Numbered from the stretch's first letter, positions 7,058 through 15,254 are shown. The stretch: 33,406 nucleotides of DNA from Mycolicibacter algericus DSM 45454 (GCF_002086455.1 NZ_MVHC01000034.1:1-33406), one strand, 5' to 3'. The notes: generated by a model from the letters alone, not told the origin. Numbers and translations are program-made.

Positions 7058-8521
7058 GGCTCTTCCGAGTTAGCAGGGGTTGAGTTGTCTGGCCCTGGGT
7101 GGCACCTGCCGTGATTGGCGGGTGCAGGCCCACCGTACTCGGCGACGCTGATTCGCCGGGTTGCGGAAGCCGAACGCGATGCGCCCGACATGCTTGACGA
7201 TCCGGTTGTAGCCCTCGCTGCGGGCATTCGAGAGCCCGGTGGTGATCGCCAGAATCATTGGGGCCTGCCAGGTTTCGATAGTCCGAGCCAGCTCGTGGAT
7301 TTCGGGAACCGTGGTGGCGGTGCAGAATTCGTAGAAGCGGTGCAAGGCCGCGGTGATGTTGTAGCGCATGCCGCCGGTCTCGGTGCACGCCAGAACGTCA
7401 CGCAGCAGCTCTTTGGCAATCCAGGCGGCGAAGATGTCCCCGGCGGGGTCTGCGACATCCAGGGCGGCAACCAGGCAGGCGCGCTGGTCATCGGTGAGCC
7501 GCTCAGCACCACGCAGCAGTCGGCGGCGGTTGATCCACTCGGGGTTAGCTTTGCGGCCGCGCCGGCCGCGGGTCTGCCAGGTGATGCGTCGTCGTACCGA
7601 CTCGACCATCTGATTTCCTCGTTTGACCAGGTGAAACCGGTCGACGATCAACCTCGCGTGCGGCAGCGCTTCGCGGGTGGCCTTGGCGTAGACATTCGAC
7701 ATATCGATCGCCACATGGGTGATCTGGGCTCGCCAGGCCAGGTCGCGTTGGGCCAGCCAGTCGGTGACCGCCTTGGCGGTGCGACCGTTGACCTGCACCA
7801 GCAGTCCGCCGCTACCGGTGATGTTGACCAGTCCGGTGTCGAACCGGTCGATCCAGACGCGCTTGCCAGTGTCCGGGCAGGTCTCGTATTTGGCCTTGCC
7901 GCGGCGGGTCTCATCCATGCCGAGCACCCTCACCACCGGTGGGGCGGTGTCGAGGACCTCGTCGGCGGTGACGGCGACCGCGTCGTGGCAGGTGTTCCAC
8001 GAGCAGCCGTAGGCGGTGGCCACTGCGGTGACCGGGCGCAGGTCATCGAGTACCGCGCGGGCCATCTCCGTCTTGGCGCGGGTGGTGATCCGGGCCCTTG
8101 GTGGGACCTCTTCGGTGGCCTCGGTGAACGTCTTCTTCTCACAAGCGGTGTTGGTGCACAACCACTTTCGCTTATGCCAGACGAGCTGCGGCCGGTCGGG
8201 TCCGATCGTGATGTCGCGGGGTCGGGTGGTGACCCAACCCAGTGCCGGCTTGCTCGACCGATCCTGGCATTTCGTGCAGCGGCTGACCCATTCGGCGGCG
8301 GTGCCGACGGTGACCACACGGGTGCCATCCTCATCGAGGGACACCCCGGTGACGACCATTCCTTTGAGACCGAGCAGCAAGCTACTACCGTTAGACAAGC
8401 TCGCGCCTTTCTGTGCGCCGGATGCGTGAAGAACACCCAGTTCACAAGGGCGCGAGCCCCTAATCAGTCACCGACACGCCCGGAATCGGTCACGCCAGAC
8501 CCCCATCAAGTCGGAAGAGCC
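7058..8521 (-). mobile_element. Insertion sequence of the ISL3 family
   Basis: The element is 1464 bp, bounded by imperfect inverted repeats that begin GGCTCTTCCGA. The left end is GGCTCTTCCGAGTTAGCAGG and the right end, read inward, is GGCTCTTCCGACTTGATGGG. The GGCTCTTCC start is typical of this family. It contains one transposase gene on the minus strand, whose stop lies inside the left repeat. The flanking octamers are CGTTTTCA on the left and CGTTTGTC on the right. They share only the first five bases, so a clean 8-bp target duplication is not seen. The element may therefore have been rearranged with its neighbours. Confidence 0.88.
7070..8398 (-). CDS. ISL3-family transposase
   Basis: The 442-residue DDE transposase starts at a TTG (8398). 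The N-terminus has a zinc-ribbon-like region with cysteines in CTKC and CTNTACEKK. A helix-turn-helix follows (AVATAYGCSWNTCHDAV), then the catalytic core. Core segments visible are VLGMDETRRGK with the first acidic residue, VAIDMSNVYAKATREALPHA with the second, the ISL3 signature RLIVDRFHLVKRGNQMVE, and SNARSEGYNRIVKHVGRIAF with the last glutamate. The length is normal and no frameshift is seen, so the gene appears intact and possibly active. The C-terminus ends in the left inverted repeat. Confidence 0.93.
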   Translation of the reverse strand: MSNGSSLLLGLKGMVVTGVSLDEDGTRVVTVGTAAEWVSRCTKCQDRSSKPALGWVTTRPRDITIGPDRPQLVWHKRKWLCTNTACEKKTFTEATEEVPPRARITTRAKTEMARAVLDDLRPVTAVATAYGCSWNTCHDAVAVTADEVLDTAPPVVRVLGMDETRRGKAKYETCPDTGKRVWIDRFDTGLVNITGSGGLLVQVNGRTAKAVTDWLAQRDLAWRAQITHVAIDMSNVYAKATREALPHARLIVDRFHLVKRGNQMVESVRRRITWQTRGRRGRKANPEWINRRRLLRGAERLTDDQRACLVAALDVADPAGDIFAAWIAKELLRDVLACTETGGMRYNITAALHRFYEFCTATTVPEIHELARTIETWQAPMILAITTGLSNARSEGYNRIVKHVGRIAFGFRNPANQRRRVRWACTRQSRQVPPRARQLNPC

Positions 8522-8740
8522 CGTTTGTCTGGGCAGGCGCCGAATCATCTACAAGCACGGGAGCCGCGCGTGAACTCCCGCCGCGTTGTGGTCGGGGATC
8601 CTGTGGGAGACCGCCGCAGTGCTGGTGCACGAAGGTTCTCCCACCGCAACGAGTTCACGGACGACGGTCGGCTGGGTGGCCCTGAGGTGCGTGGACTCTT
8701 CATCAACCCAACATGATTGACGATGAAGGGAAGAACCTCC
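8522..8740 (+). other. Non-coding 5' region of an IS110-type element
   Basis: These 219 bp separate ISL3 from the IS110-type gene and encode no recognisable protein. In IS110-family elements the non-coding end next to the recombinase gene can encode a structured bridge RNA that pairs with donor and target DNA (established for IS110 members such as IS621). Whether this piece retains one was not tested. Confidence 0.3.
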
Positions 8741-9805
8741 ATGCACGACAACGCTAACCCGCCGGCAGTTGAGAAGCCAGGGCCAGCCGGGCGGACTCTG
8801 GTAGGGATCGACGCTGCGATCACGGCTCGCCATCACGTCGCGATCGCCGATAGCGCAGGTGAGATGTCGACTCGATTCAAGGTCGAACCTACGCTGGCAG
8901 GCCTGCGCACCCTCACCGACAAGCTCAGCGGCTACGACGATGTCCACGCCACGGTCGAACCGACCTCGATGACATGGCTTCAATTGACGATTGCCGTCGA
9001 GAAGGCCGGTGGCACCATGCATATGGTTGGTGCGCGGCATTCTGCGCCGCTGCGGGGTGCGATCGTCGGCAAGAGCAAGTCCGACATTATCGACGCCGAC
9101 GTGCTGACCCGCGCCGGCCAGGTGTTCGACCTGAAGCCCTTGATCCTGCCGACACCACAACAGCTGGCGCTTCGCCGGTCGGTGATCCGACGTGCTGCCG
9201 CGGTGATTGACCCGAACCGGTCGTGGCGTCGGTTGATGTCGTTGGCGCGGTGGGCATTTCCTGACGTTTGGACGGCGTTCGCCGGGTCGTTGCCGACCGC
9301 GACTGCCATACTGCAACGCTGGCCCGACATCCGTGCCCTGGCGTCTGCGCGACGAGCTACGTTGACCGCCGTCGTTGCCGCGCACACCCGCGGTGCCGGT
9401 GACACCCCCGCCCGCGCCGAGGCCATCAAGGTCGCCGCGGCTGGCTGGGCCGCGTTCTGGGAGGGCTACCTCGACCTGGACGCCACCGAGGCCATCAGCG
9501 CCGGCCGCTACGAACGCACCGGCAGCCGTGGCGCGCAGTGCAACGCGCGCCACGCCAAGACGGTGGGCACGACCTCTGGGGCCAAGCTACGGGCCGAGCA
9601 TGGCCGTGCTCTTGGTGCTGACGTAGTCCCGCGTGCTCGGTGGGTGACTCTGTCGCGTTTGACGCGGTGGGCATGGTCGAAAGACGGGCTCGGCGAGCGG
9701 TTTCTCAGTCGGAAGGCGGACCATCAGGATCGGCCTGGCCCGGAGAGCAAGGAGCAAAGATGGACTCGGCGCGTGGCCACCCGGCGAGCGAAGTCCTGCA
9801 ATTGA
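8741..9805 (+). pseudogene. IS110-family transposase with degenerate C-terminus
   Basis: The start was placed at the ATG at 8741, after an AAGGGAAGAA ribosome site. An in-frame ATG at 8717/8723 is also possible. The N-terminal DEDD RuvC-like domain is clear, with acidic residues in LVGIDAAITARHHVAIAD, ATVEPTSMTW and KSKSDIIDADVLTR. A helical segment follows, ending GWAAFWEGYLDLDA. From about position 9500 the protein turns into low-complexity Arg/Ala/Gly-rich sequence. The usual C-terminal domain with its helix-hairpin-helix and catalytic serine cannot be found in any frame. The frame stays open to 9805 probably by chance. I read this as a truncated, inactive copy. Confidence 0.7.
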
Positions 9806-9827
9806 TGTATAATCGGTATTAATCAAT
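9801..9827 (+). promoter_or_regulatory. AT-rich promoter-like region with ATTGAT/ATCAAT arms
   Basis: ATTGAT at 9801-9806 and ATCAAT at 9822-9827 form an inverted repeat around a TATAAT box (9808-9813). The AT-rich block precedes the thiolase remnant and stands out against the GC-rich surroundings. It may be the original promoter of the pca genes, or the edge of an element. Confidence 0.35.
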
Positions 9828-9876
9828 GAGATAATAATATTTCAAAATGATAATCCTGGTCATTACGGTTGAAACC

Positions 9877-10260
9877 GTGACTATTTCCGGCGACATCGTC
9901 ATCTGCCAGCCACTGCGTACTCTGGTTGGACGCATGGGTGGTGTTATGGCATTGGTGCCGGTCACCGCCCTGGTGACGACAGTGCTGCGGGAGCTGATCA
10001 CACGGACCGGACTGGGGAACGGTGACGTCGACGACGTCATTCTCGGCAACGGCTACCCCAATGGTGAAGCGCCGGCCATCGGGCGGGTCGCCGCACTGGA
10101 CGCGGGGCTGGGCACTGGCGTGCCGGGAGCCCAGGTCGACCGTCGCTGCGGAGCGGGGCTGCAGGCTGTGCTGTATGCCGCCCGGGAGATCGCCACCGGC
10201 GCCGCCCGGCTGGTCGTAGCCGGCGGTGCGGAATCGATGTCCAACGTCGAGCATTACGTT
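9877..10260 (+). pseudogene. pcaF: Acetyl-CoA acyltransferase (3-oxoadipyl-CoA thiolase-like), truncated
   Basis: The frame reads DIVICQPLRT, then VDDVILGNGYPNGEAPAIGR and VDRRCGAGLQAVLYAAREIA. The nucleophilic cysteine is in RRCGAG. The segment ends with VVAGGAESMSNVEHYV, all thiolase N-terminal hallmarks. After roughly 125 residues the similarity stops, and the sequence becomes the antisense of an IS110-type transposase start. A normal thiolase is about 400 residues, so two thirds, including the C-terminal catalytic residues, are missing. The upstream ATG at 9847 is in frame, but GTG at 9877 fits the family better. Its place directly before pcaD-pcaI-pcaJ suggests it was the thiolase of the beta-ketoadipate pathway, which cleaves 3-oxoadipyl-CoA to succinyl-CoA and acetyl-CoA. 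Confidence 0.8.
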
Positions 10261-10261
10261 G

Positions 10262-10404
10262 CATCGGTCCAGTTCGCGGCTTCGGTCATTGACGACGCTG
10301 ACCGCGTCGTCGTCGCGGGCCCAGTCCACACCGGCGGTTACCCCGCCTGGTGGTTCCTCGGGCAACATCGTGGCATCGGTGGGGGTAGTGCCGGCAGACT
10401 TCAT
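10262..10404 (-). pseudogene. IS110-family transposase, N-terminal fragment
   Basis: An ATG at 10404 opens MKSAGTTPTDATMLPEEPPG followed by VTAGVDWARDDDAVSVV. This is the start of an IS110-type DEDD transposase, with the first catalytic Asp in GVDWA. After about 48 residues (near 10262) the frame runs into the antisense of the thiolase. It belongs to a different IS110 subgroup from the copy at 8741. Bases 10405-10685, upstream of this start, hold no gene and are probably the 5' flank of the same element. Confidence 0.65.
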
Positions 10405-10685
10405 GTCAGCCTCCTCGCTGCTTGGTCCAGTGGGGAAGCACCCATTTCTTTCGGTGCCGCTGGTGCCGGGACGTGGTTGCCGGTTCGCACACTGATCGGC
10501 GCTCGCAGCCAGTCTTGGCGTCGGTGCTCAGCCCTCTCGACGGTCGACACGCCCCGGGCAACCACCAGGCCCTGCAGATCTCATCGTGGACATCAACTGC
10601 GTCAAGCGAGCAGGGCAGTGACCCGGTGGCACCGCGGGTGTATCAACGCCTCATCTAGAAGCGATGACCTCAGGAAGGTAGACCA

Positions 10686-11456
10686 GTGAGCGGCGTCGAC
10701 GTGCACGCCGTGGTCACCGGTCGCGACATCGCTCCGGTCGTGGTGCTGTCCAACTCGCTGGGCTCCACTCACCGGATGTGGGACGTCCAGATCGGCGCAC
10801 TCGAAGAGCGGTTCCGGGTGGTGCGCTACGACACCCGCGGCCACGGCCGGTCCCCGGTGCCGGCCGGCCCCTACACGATCGACGACCTGGCCGACGACAT
10901 CGTGGCGCTGCTGGATCGGCTCGGGGTGCAGCGAGCCCACCTGATCGGATTGTCGTTGGGTGGGATGACCGGGATGCGGGTCGCGGCCCGCAATCCCGAA
11001 CGGATCGACCGACTGGCCCTACTGTGCACGGCCGCACACATGCCGCCGGCGACGGCATGGCAGCAACGGGCCGCGACGGTTCGTGCCCAGGGCGCTGGGG
11101 TGGTCGCCGCCGCCGTCGTCCAACGCTGGTTCACCCCGGACTATCTTGCGGCGCACCCGGATGTGCGCGCCGAGAGCGAGGCGATGGTCGCGGCCACCCC
11201 GGCGGAGGGTTACGCCGGATGCTGCGAGGTGATCGCGGACATGGATCTGCGTGCCGACCTGGCCTCGATCACCGCGCCGACGCTGGCGATCGCCGGCGCC
11301 GACGACCCAGCCACCCCGCCGGAGAAACTCGATGCGATCGCCACCGGAGTTAAAAGCGGCCGGCTGCTGGTGGTTCCGCACGCCGCGCACCTGGCTAACG
11401 CCGAACAACCCGACATCGTCACCCCGGCCCTCATCGAACATCTGGAGCAGTCATGA
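10686..11456 (+). CDS. pcaD: 3-oxoadipate enol-lactonase
   Basis: The 256-residue alpha/beta-hydrolase uses a GTG start with an AGGAAGG ribosome site. It hydrolyses 3-oxoadipate enol-lactone to 3-oxoadipate in the beta-ketoadipate pathway. The nucleophile elbow GLSLGG places the catalytic serine at residue 90. The acid is in AGADDPATPP and the histidine in PHAAHLANAEQPD. The early SLGSTHRMWD segment and RYDTRGHGRS are typical of PcaD. Its stop overlaps the start of pcaI by 4 bp, so translation is coupled. No decarboxylase domain is fused, unlike the PcaL proteins of some actinobacteria. The role fits catB and catC further downstream, which produce its substrate. Confidence 0.9.
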   Translation: MSGVDVHAVVTGRDIAPVVVLSNSLGSTHRMWDVQIGALEERFRVVRYDTRGHGRSPVPAGPYTIDDLADDIVALLDRLGVQRAHLIGLSLGGMTGMRVAARNPERIDRLALLCTAAHMPPATAWQQRAATVRAQGAGVVAAAVVQRWFTPDYLAAHPDVRAESEAMVAATPAEGYAGCCEVIADMDLRADLASITAPTLAIAGADDPATPPEKLDAIATGVKSGRLLVVPHAAHLANAEQPDIVTPALIEHLEQS

Positions 11457-12235
11457 GCCTCAACAAAGTCGTCGAATCGGCCGCCGCGGCGGTCGCAGAT
11501 ATCGGCGACGGCGCCAGCCTGGCCGTCGGCGGCTTCGGTCTCGCGGGTATCCCGTGGTTCCTGATCGAGGCACTGCTGGAGCAGGGAGCGGACGATCTGA
11601 CGATCGTCTCCAACAACTGCGGCGTCGACGGCGCCGGGCTGGGGCTGCTGCTCGACGCGCGGCGGATCACCCGGGTGATCGCCTCCTATGTCGGGGAGAA
11701 CAGGGAATTCGCCCGTCAGTACCTGGCTGGTGAGCTGACCGTCGAACTCACCCCGCAGGGCACCCTCGCCGAGCGGATGCGGGCCGGCGGCAGCGGCATC
11801 GGCGCGTTCTTCACGCCCACCGGGGTGGGGACCGCCGTCGCCGACGGTGGCCTGCCTTGGCGCTATCACCCAGACGGCAGCATCGCGATCGCCTCACCGC
11901 CCAAGGAGGTTCGCAACTTCCGCGGCAAGGACATGGTGCTCGAGGAGGGGATCGTTACCGACTACGCGCTGGTGCGCGCCGCCGTCGCCGACAAGGCCGG
12001 CAACTGCCAGTTCCATGCCGCCGCACGCAACTTCAACCCGCCGGCGGCGATGTCTGGGCGGACAACGATCGTCGAGGCCGAGCGGGTCGTCGAGGTCGGT
12101 GAGCTCGATCCCGACGCGATCCAGTTGCCCGGGATCTTCGTCAAACGCATCGTGGAGCTCACCCGGGAGCAGGCCGCCCGCAAAGACATCGAGAAACGCA
12201 CCACTCGGGCCCGAGGACAGGAGGTCACGCGATGA
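11453..12235 (+). CDS. pcaI: 3-oxoadipate CoA-transferase, subunit A
   Basis: The 260-residue protein is a type I CoA-transferase alpha subunit. It shows the glycine-rich SLAVGGFGLAGIPWFLIEAL, the DDLTIVSNNCGVDGAGLG segment, and GTLAERMRAGGSGIGAFFTP. Together with subunit B it moves CoA from succinyl-CoA to 3-oxoadipate. The family also contains succinyl-CoA:acetoacetate transferases. The assignment to 3-oxoadipate rests mainly on the pcaD and cat context. Start and stop codons overlap those of pcaD and pcaJ, indicating one operon. Confidence 0.88.
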   Translation: MSLNKVVESAAAAVADIGDGASLAVGGFGLAGIPWFLIEALLEQGADDLTIVSNNCGVDGAGLGLLLDARRITRVIASYVGENREFARQYLAGELTVELTPQGTLAERMRAGGSGIGAFFTPTGVGTAVADGGLPWRYHPDGSIAIASPPKEVRNFRGKDMVLEEGIVTDYALVRAAVADKAGNCQFHAAARNFNPPAAMSGRTTIVEAERVVEVGELDPDAIQLPGIFVKRIVELTREQAARKDIEKRTTRARGQEVTR

Positions 12236-12888
12236 GTTGGACCCGCGATGAGATGGCCGCCCGCGCGGCGCAGGAGCTGCACGACGGCGACTACGTCAAC
12301 CTCGGCATCGGGCTGCCGACCCTCATCCCCGGCTACCTGCCGGTGGATTCGTCTATCACGCTGCACGCCGAGAACGGCATCTTGGGGGTGGGGCCGTTCC
12401 CGTATGACGACGAGGTGGACCCGGACCTGATCAATGCCGGGAAGCAGACCGTGACCGTGCTGCCCGGGGCGTCGTATTTCGACTCGGCGATCAGCTTCGC
12501 GATGATCCGCGGCGGCCACGTCGATGTGGCGGTGCTGGGCGGCATGCAGGTCGCCGCCAACGGCGACCTGGCCAACTGGATGGTGCCCGGAGCCATGGTC
12601 AAGGGCATGGGCGGTGCGATGGATCTGGTCAGCGGTGTCGACCGGGTCATCGTGCTGATGGATCACACCAGCAAAACCGGTGCCCCCAAGCTGGTTTCGG
12701 CCTGCGACCTGCCACTGACCGGGCGCGGGGTGGTGAGCCGGGTGATCACCGACCTCGGGGTGCTCGACGTGACCGGGGACGGCTTCGATCTGGTAGAGCT
12801 GGCTCCCGGAATCAAGTACGACGAGATCGTCGCGAAAACCGCGGCGCCGGTGCGTGACCGCGTCAGTTTCGCCATGCTTCCGGGTTGA
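12232..12888 (+). CDS. pcaJ: 3-oxoadipate CoA-transferase, subunit B
   Basis: The 218-residue beta subunit carries NLGIGLPTLIPGYLP and LHAENGILGVGPFP. E47 in the ENG motif is the expected catalytic glutamate that forms the acyl-CoA thioester. GGHVDVAVLGGMQVAANGDLANW is also typical. It overlaps pcaI by 4 bp. The stop overlaps the convergent D-2-hydroxyacid dehydrogenase gene by 26 bp, leaving no room for a terminator between them. Confidence 0.9.
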   Translation: MSWTRDEMAARAAQELHDGDYVNLGIGLPTLIPGYLPVDSSITLHAENGILGVGPFPYDDEVDPDLINAGKQTVTVLPGASYFDSAISFAMIRGGHVDVAVLGGMQVAANGDLANWMVPGAMVKGMGGAMDLVSGVDRVIVLMDHTSKTGAPKLVSACDLPLTGRGVVSRVITDLGVLDVTGDGFDLVELAPGIKYDEIVAKTAAPVRDRVSFAMLPG

Positions 12889-13858
12889 CCGGATGCGGCG
12901 GAACTACGCCCCGGGCCATCGTGATCGCGTTCTCGGCGCATAGCCGCGCCATCTCGGCCCGCACCGAAACCGTGGCGCTGCCGATGTGGGGCAGTAGCAC
13001 GGTGTTCGGCAGCTCCGCCAGGCCGGCGGCCAGTCGCGGCTCGTTCTCGTAGACGTCCAGGCCGGCGCCGGCAATCTCGTTGGTCTTGAGCGCGGTGATC
13101 AGCGCCTGTTCGTCGACGACCGGGCCGCGGGCGGTGTTGATCAGCATAGCGGTCGGTTTCATCGAGCGCAGCACCTCGGCGTTCACCAGGTGGCGGGTCT
13201 GTTCCGCCAGCGGAACATGCAGGGACAGATAGTCGCTGGCGGCCACCAGATCCTCCCAGCCGACTTGGCGGACCCGCTCGGCGAACTCGCCCAGTTCGGC
13301 ATCCGAGACGTGCCGGTCACCCGGCGGGCGGGGACAGAACAGCACCTTCATGTCGAAAGCCAGCGCCCGCCGTGCGGTGGCGCGGCCGATCCGCCCGAAC
13401 CCGGCCAGCCCCAGGGTGGCACCGGAGATATCCTGCCCCAACAGCAGATCCGGGCGCCAGCCGGTGAACCGACCGGTGCGCAGCAGCGTGTCGGCCTCCA
13501 CCGCGCGGCGGCCGACGGCCAGGATCAGCAGCATCGCCACGTCGGCGGTGGCGTCGGTGAGCACCCCGGGAGTGTTGCCGATCATCACCGCATGGGCGGT
13601 GGCCGCCGCGACGTCGATGTTGTCGTAGCCCACCGCGAAGTTCGAGACACCGCGGATCTTCGCCGCACTCAATAGGTCTGCGTCGAAGTGATCCTTCACC
13701 TGGGCGACGATCACGTCGTAGTCGCCCGATTCGCAGGCCTGCCGCAGCGCTGTGGCATCCGGTTGTTCGGTGGGGAGGTGGACGCTGCCGGCCGCGCGCA
13801 GCAGGGGTAGTCCGGGGCCGGGAATCGGTGTCGTGACGTAGAAGCGGGGCTCATTCAT
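12863..13858 (-). CDS. D-2-hydroxyacid dehydrogenase (NAD(P)-dependent)
   Basis: The 331-residue protein belongs to the D-isomer-specific 2-hydroxyacid dehydrogenase family, glyoxylate/hydroxypyruvate reductase-like. The Rossmann motif is GLAGFGRIGRATARR. The catalytic arginine lies in INTARGPVVDE, the glutamate in YENEP and the histidine in LLPHIGSA. The N-terminal substrate segment includes VSNFAVGYDNIDV. The gene starts within the last codons of the TetR gene (8-bp overlap), so the two were one operon. The reaction is reduction of a 2-oxo acid or the reverse. The substrate is unknown. Confidence 0.88.
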   Translation of the reverse strand: MNEPRFYVTTPIPGPGLPLLRAAGSVHLPTEQPDATALRQACESGDYDVIVAQVKDHFDADLLSAAKIRGVSNFAVGYDNIDVAAATAHAVMIGNTPGVLTDATADVAMLLILAVGRRAVEADTLLRTGRFTGWRPDLLLGQDISGATLGLAGFGRIGRATARRALAFDMKVLFCPRPPGDRHVSDAELGEFAERVRQVGWEDLVAASDYLSLHVPLAEQTRHLVNAEVLRSMKPTAMLINTARGPVVDEQALITALKTNEIAGAGLDVYENEPRLAAGLAELPNTVLLPHIGSATVSVRAEMARLCAENAITMARGVVPPHPVNPEAWRN

Positions 13859-14486
13859 CGGCGGAGTACCTCCGCATCAGCGAATTCATCGTGTACCGGG
13901 TCTGCAGCGTGAAGTATTCGTCGAGGCTGTACAGCTCGCCGAAATGCCATTCTTTCAGCACCAGCCGTGGGCCAGCAGCATGATGTTGAAGATCAGCAGG
14001 TCGATGTCGACGTCGTGGAACACCTCGGTGGCGATCCCGTCCTCGATGATGTCGCGCAGTGGTGCGGCGCTGGCGATCTCGAGTTCCTTGTTCTGCGCGC
14101 GCCCAGCCGCGTCCAGGGTGCAGCTCTCCCGATAGGTCAGTACCACCGCATCCAGGTTCCCATCGACGATCTCGATGTAGCGCCGGATTCCGGCGGGCGG
14201 CCGGGTCGACGCCGGCGTCGGCGATCACCGGGGCCAGTTGGTCGCGGAATGCGTCCTGGATCCGCACGATCGTGGCCAGCAACAGATCCTCCTTGCCACC
14301 GAAATACTTGTAGATCAGCCCGACGCTGACATTGGCCTCGGCTGCCAGGTCCTGCATCGACATCTGGTGGAACCCGGTCTTCTGCATGACAGTGACGGCG
14401 GCGTCAAGGATCTGGCGACGCCGGGAATCGGTGCGGGCCGCGCGAACCGCCTCCTCGACCGCCAGCCGGCCGTAGTTGATGGTCAT
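13851..14486 (-). pseudogene. TetR-family regulator with two compensating frameshifts
   Basis: The N-terminal helix-turn-helix is intact (RRRQILDAAVTVM, LAAEANVSVGLIYKYFGGKEDLL). After GVDPAA, near 14205-14215, the frame becomes Arg/His-rich nonsense. The natural continuation (RYIEIVDGNLDAVVLTYRES, then RDIIEDGIATEVFHDVDIDL) is found in another frame between about 14200 and 13965. Near 13967 one base appears to be missing (HGW then CTGAAAG), and the original frame resumes with LKEWHFGELYSLDEYF to the stop. An insertion and a deletion of one base each would explain this. The ligand-binding domain is scrambled over about 80 residues. Sequencing error at two sites is the alternative. An ATG at 14486 with GAGGAG supports the start. 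Confidence 0.75.
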
Positions 14487-14496
14487 GACGTGCTCC

Positions 14497-14765
14497 TCAC
14501 AGCCCCAGATCCTTGGCGATGATCGTCTTCATGATCTCCGTCGTGCCACCGTAGATGGTCTGGATGCGGGCGTCGACGAACGCCCGGGGCACCGGATACT
14601 CGCGCATGTAACCGTAACCGCCGAACAGTTGCAGGCAGCGGTCCGCGGTACGTAGCTGCAGGTCGGTGGTCCACCACTTCAGTTTGGCGGCGCGCGCCGC
14701 GGTCAGTTCACCCGCCAGGTGTTCGGCGATGCAGTAGTCGAGGAAGGTGCGGGCGATGTCCGGGC
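14497..14765 (-). pseudogene. Acyl-CoA dehydrogenase, C-terminal remnant
   Basis: In one frame the minus strand reads ARTFLDYCIAEHLAGELTAA, then LKWWTTDLQLRTADRCLQLF, GGYGYMREYPVPRAFVDARI and QTIYGGTTEIMKTIIAKDLG before the TGA at 14497. This is the end of an acyl-CoA dehydrogenase. The GGYGY and GGTTEI motifs are diagnostic. The N-terminal 300 or so residues are absent, and the preceding sequence is a hydratase in another frame. The remnant stops 10 bp before the TetR start. Confidence 0.85.
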
Positions 14766-15106
14766 CCGTTTTTCGCCGACGACTCTGGCCAGAAACGCCG
14801 AGCCGAAGCCAGCGTCGAAAGACGCTATCCGCGGGCCGACCTGGCCGAATTTCGCGTTCTCCGAAGCGATCGAGAGGTCGCAGAGCACGTGCAGCACGTG
14901 GCTACCGCCGACCGCGACACCGTTGACCGCGGCGATCACCGGCTTCGGGATGTCGCGGATCAGCTTGCGCAGGTAGCCGATCTCGAACATGCCGCTCTCG
15001 GCGGGGCCGTAGTTGTCGGTCTCGGCGCGCTGCTTGACGTCGCCGCCGGTGCAGAACGCCTTCCGGGGCCGTCGATCTCGTAGGTGATGTCTTCGTAGCT
15101 GGTCAC
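14766..15106 (-). pseudogene. Enoyl-CoA hydratase/isomerase (BadI/MenB-like), internally deleted and truncated
   Basis: A GTG at 15106 with an AGGGAGA site starts TSYEDITYEIDGP. The sequence then jumps, out of frame, to KAFCTGGDVKQRAE. The roughly 50 residues normally between the N-terminal strand and the oxyanion-hole motif are missing. The middle is well kept: IPKPVIAAVNGVAVGG, LCDLSIASENAKFGQVGPR and FDAGFGSAFLARVVGEKRAR. The frame then passes into the acyl-CoA dehydrogenase remnant near 14765. The FCTGGD and KFGQVGP segments are closest to 2-ketocyclohexanecarboxyl-CoA hydrolase (BadI) and MenB-type enzymes. The gene cannot make a working protein. Confidence 0.8.
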
Positions 15107-15174
15107 GGGGGTCTCCCTGGGTCGGGTTTCCGGTGGTCGGCGCGGTATCTGAGCTAACATTCAAGTTCCGTGAA

Positions 15175-15188
15175 TCAGTGTTCACTGA
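15175..15188. promoter_or_regulatory. Palindrome TCAGTGTTCACTGA between divergent genes
   Basis: This 14-bp palindrome (arms TCAGTG and CACTGA around TT) overlaps a second inverted repeat, GTGAA-N6-TTCAC. It lies between the GTG of the hydratase remnant and the CoA ligase at 15317. It is a candidate operator for the TetR or MarR regulators on either side (inference). Confidence 0.45.
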
Positions 15189-15254
15189 AGATGAATGCAG
15201 ATTTCATCACAGCGTGCGTCAAGAACCGACGGATCGTCTAAAACCATTGGAAAA

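Noticed and set aside
7115..8716. 533-codon plus-strand open frame
   Set aside because: It is antisense to the ISL3 transposase, of low-complexity composition, and matches no family.
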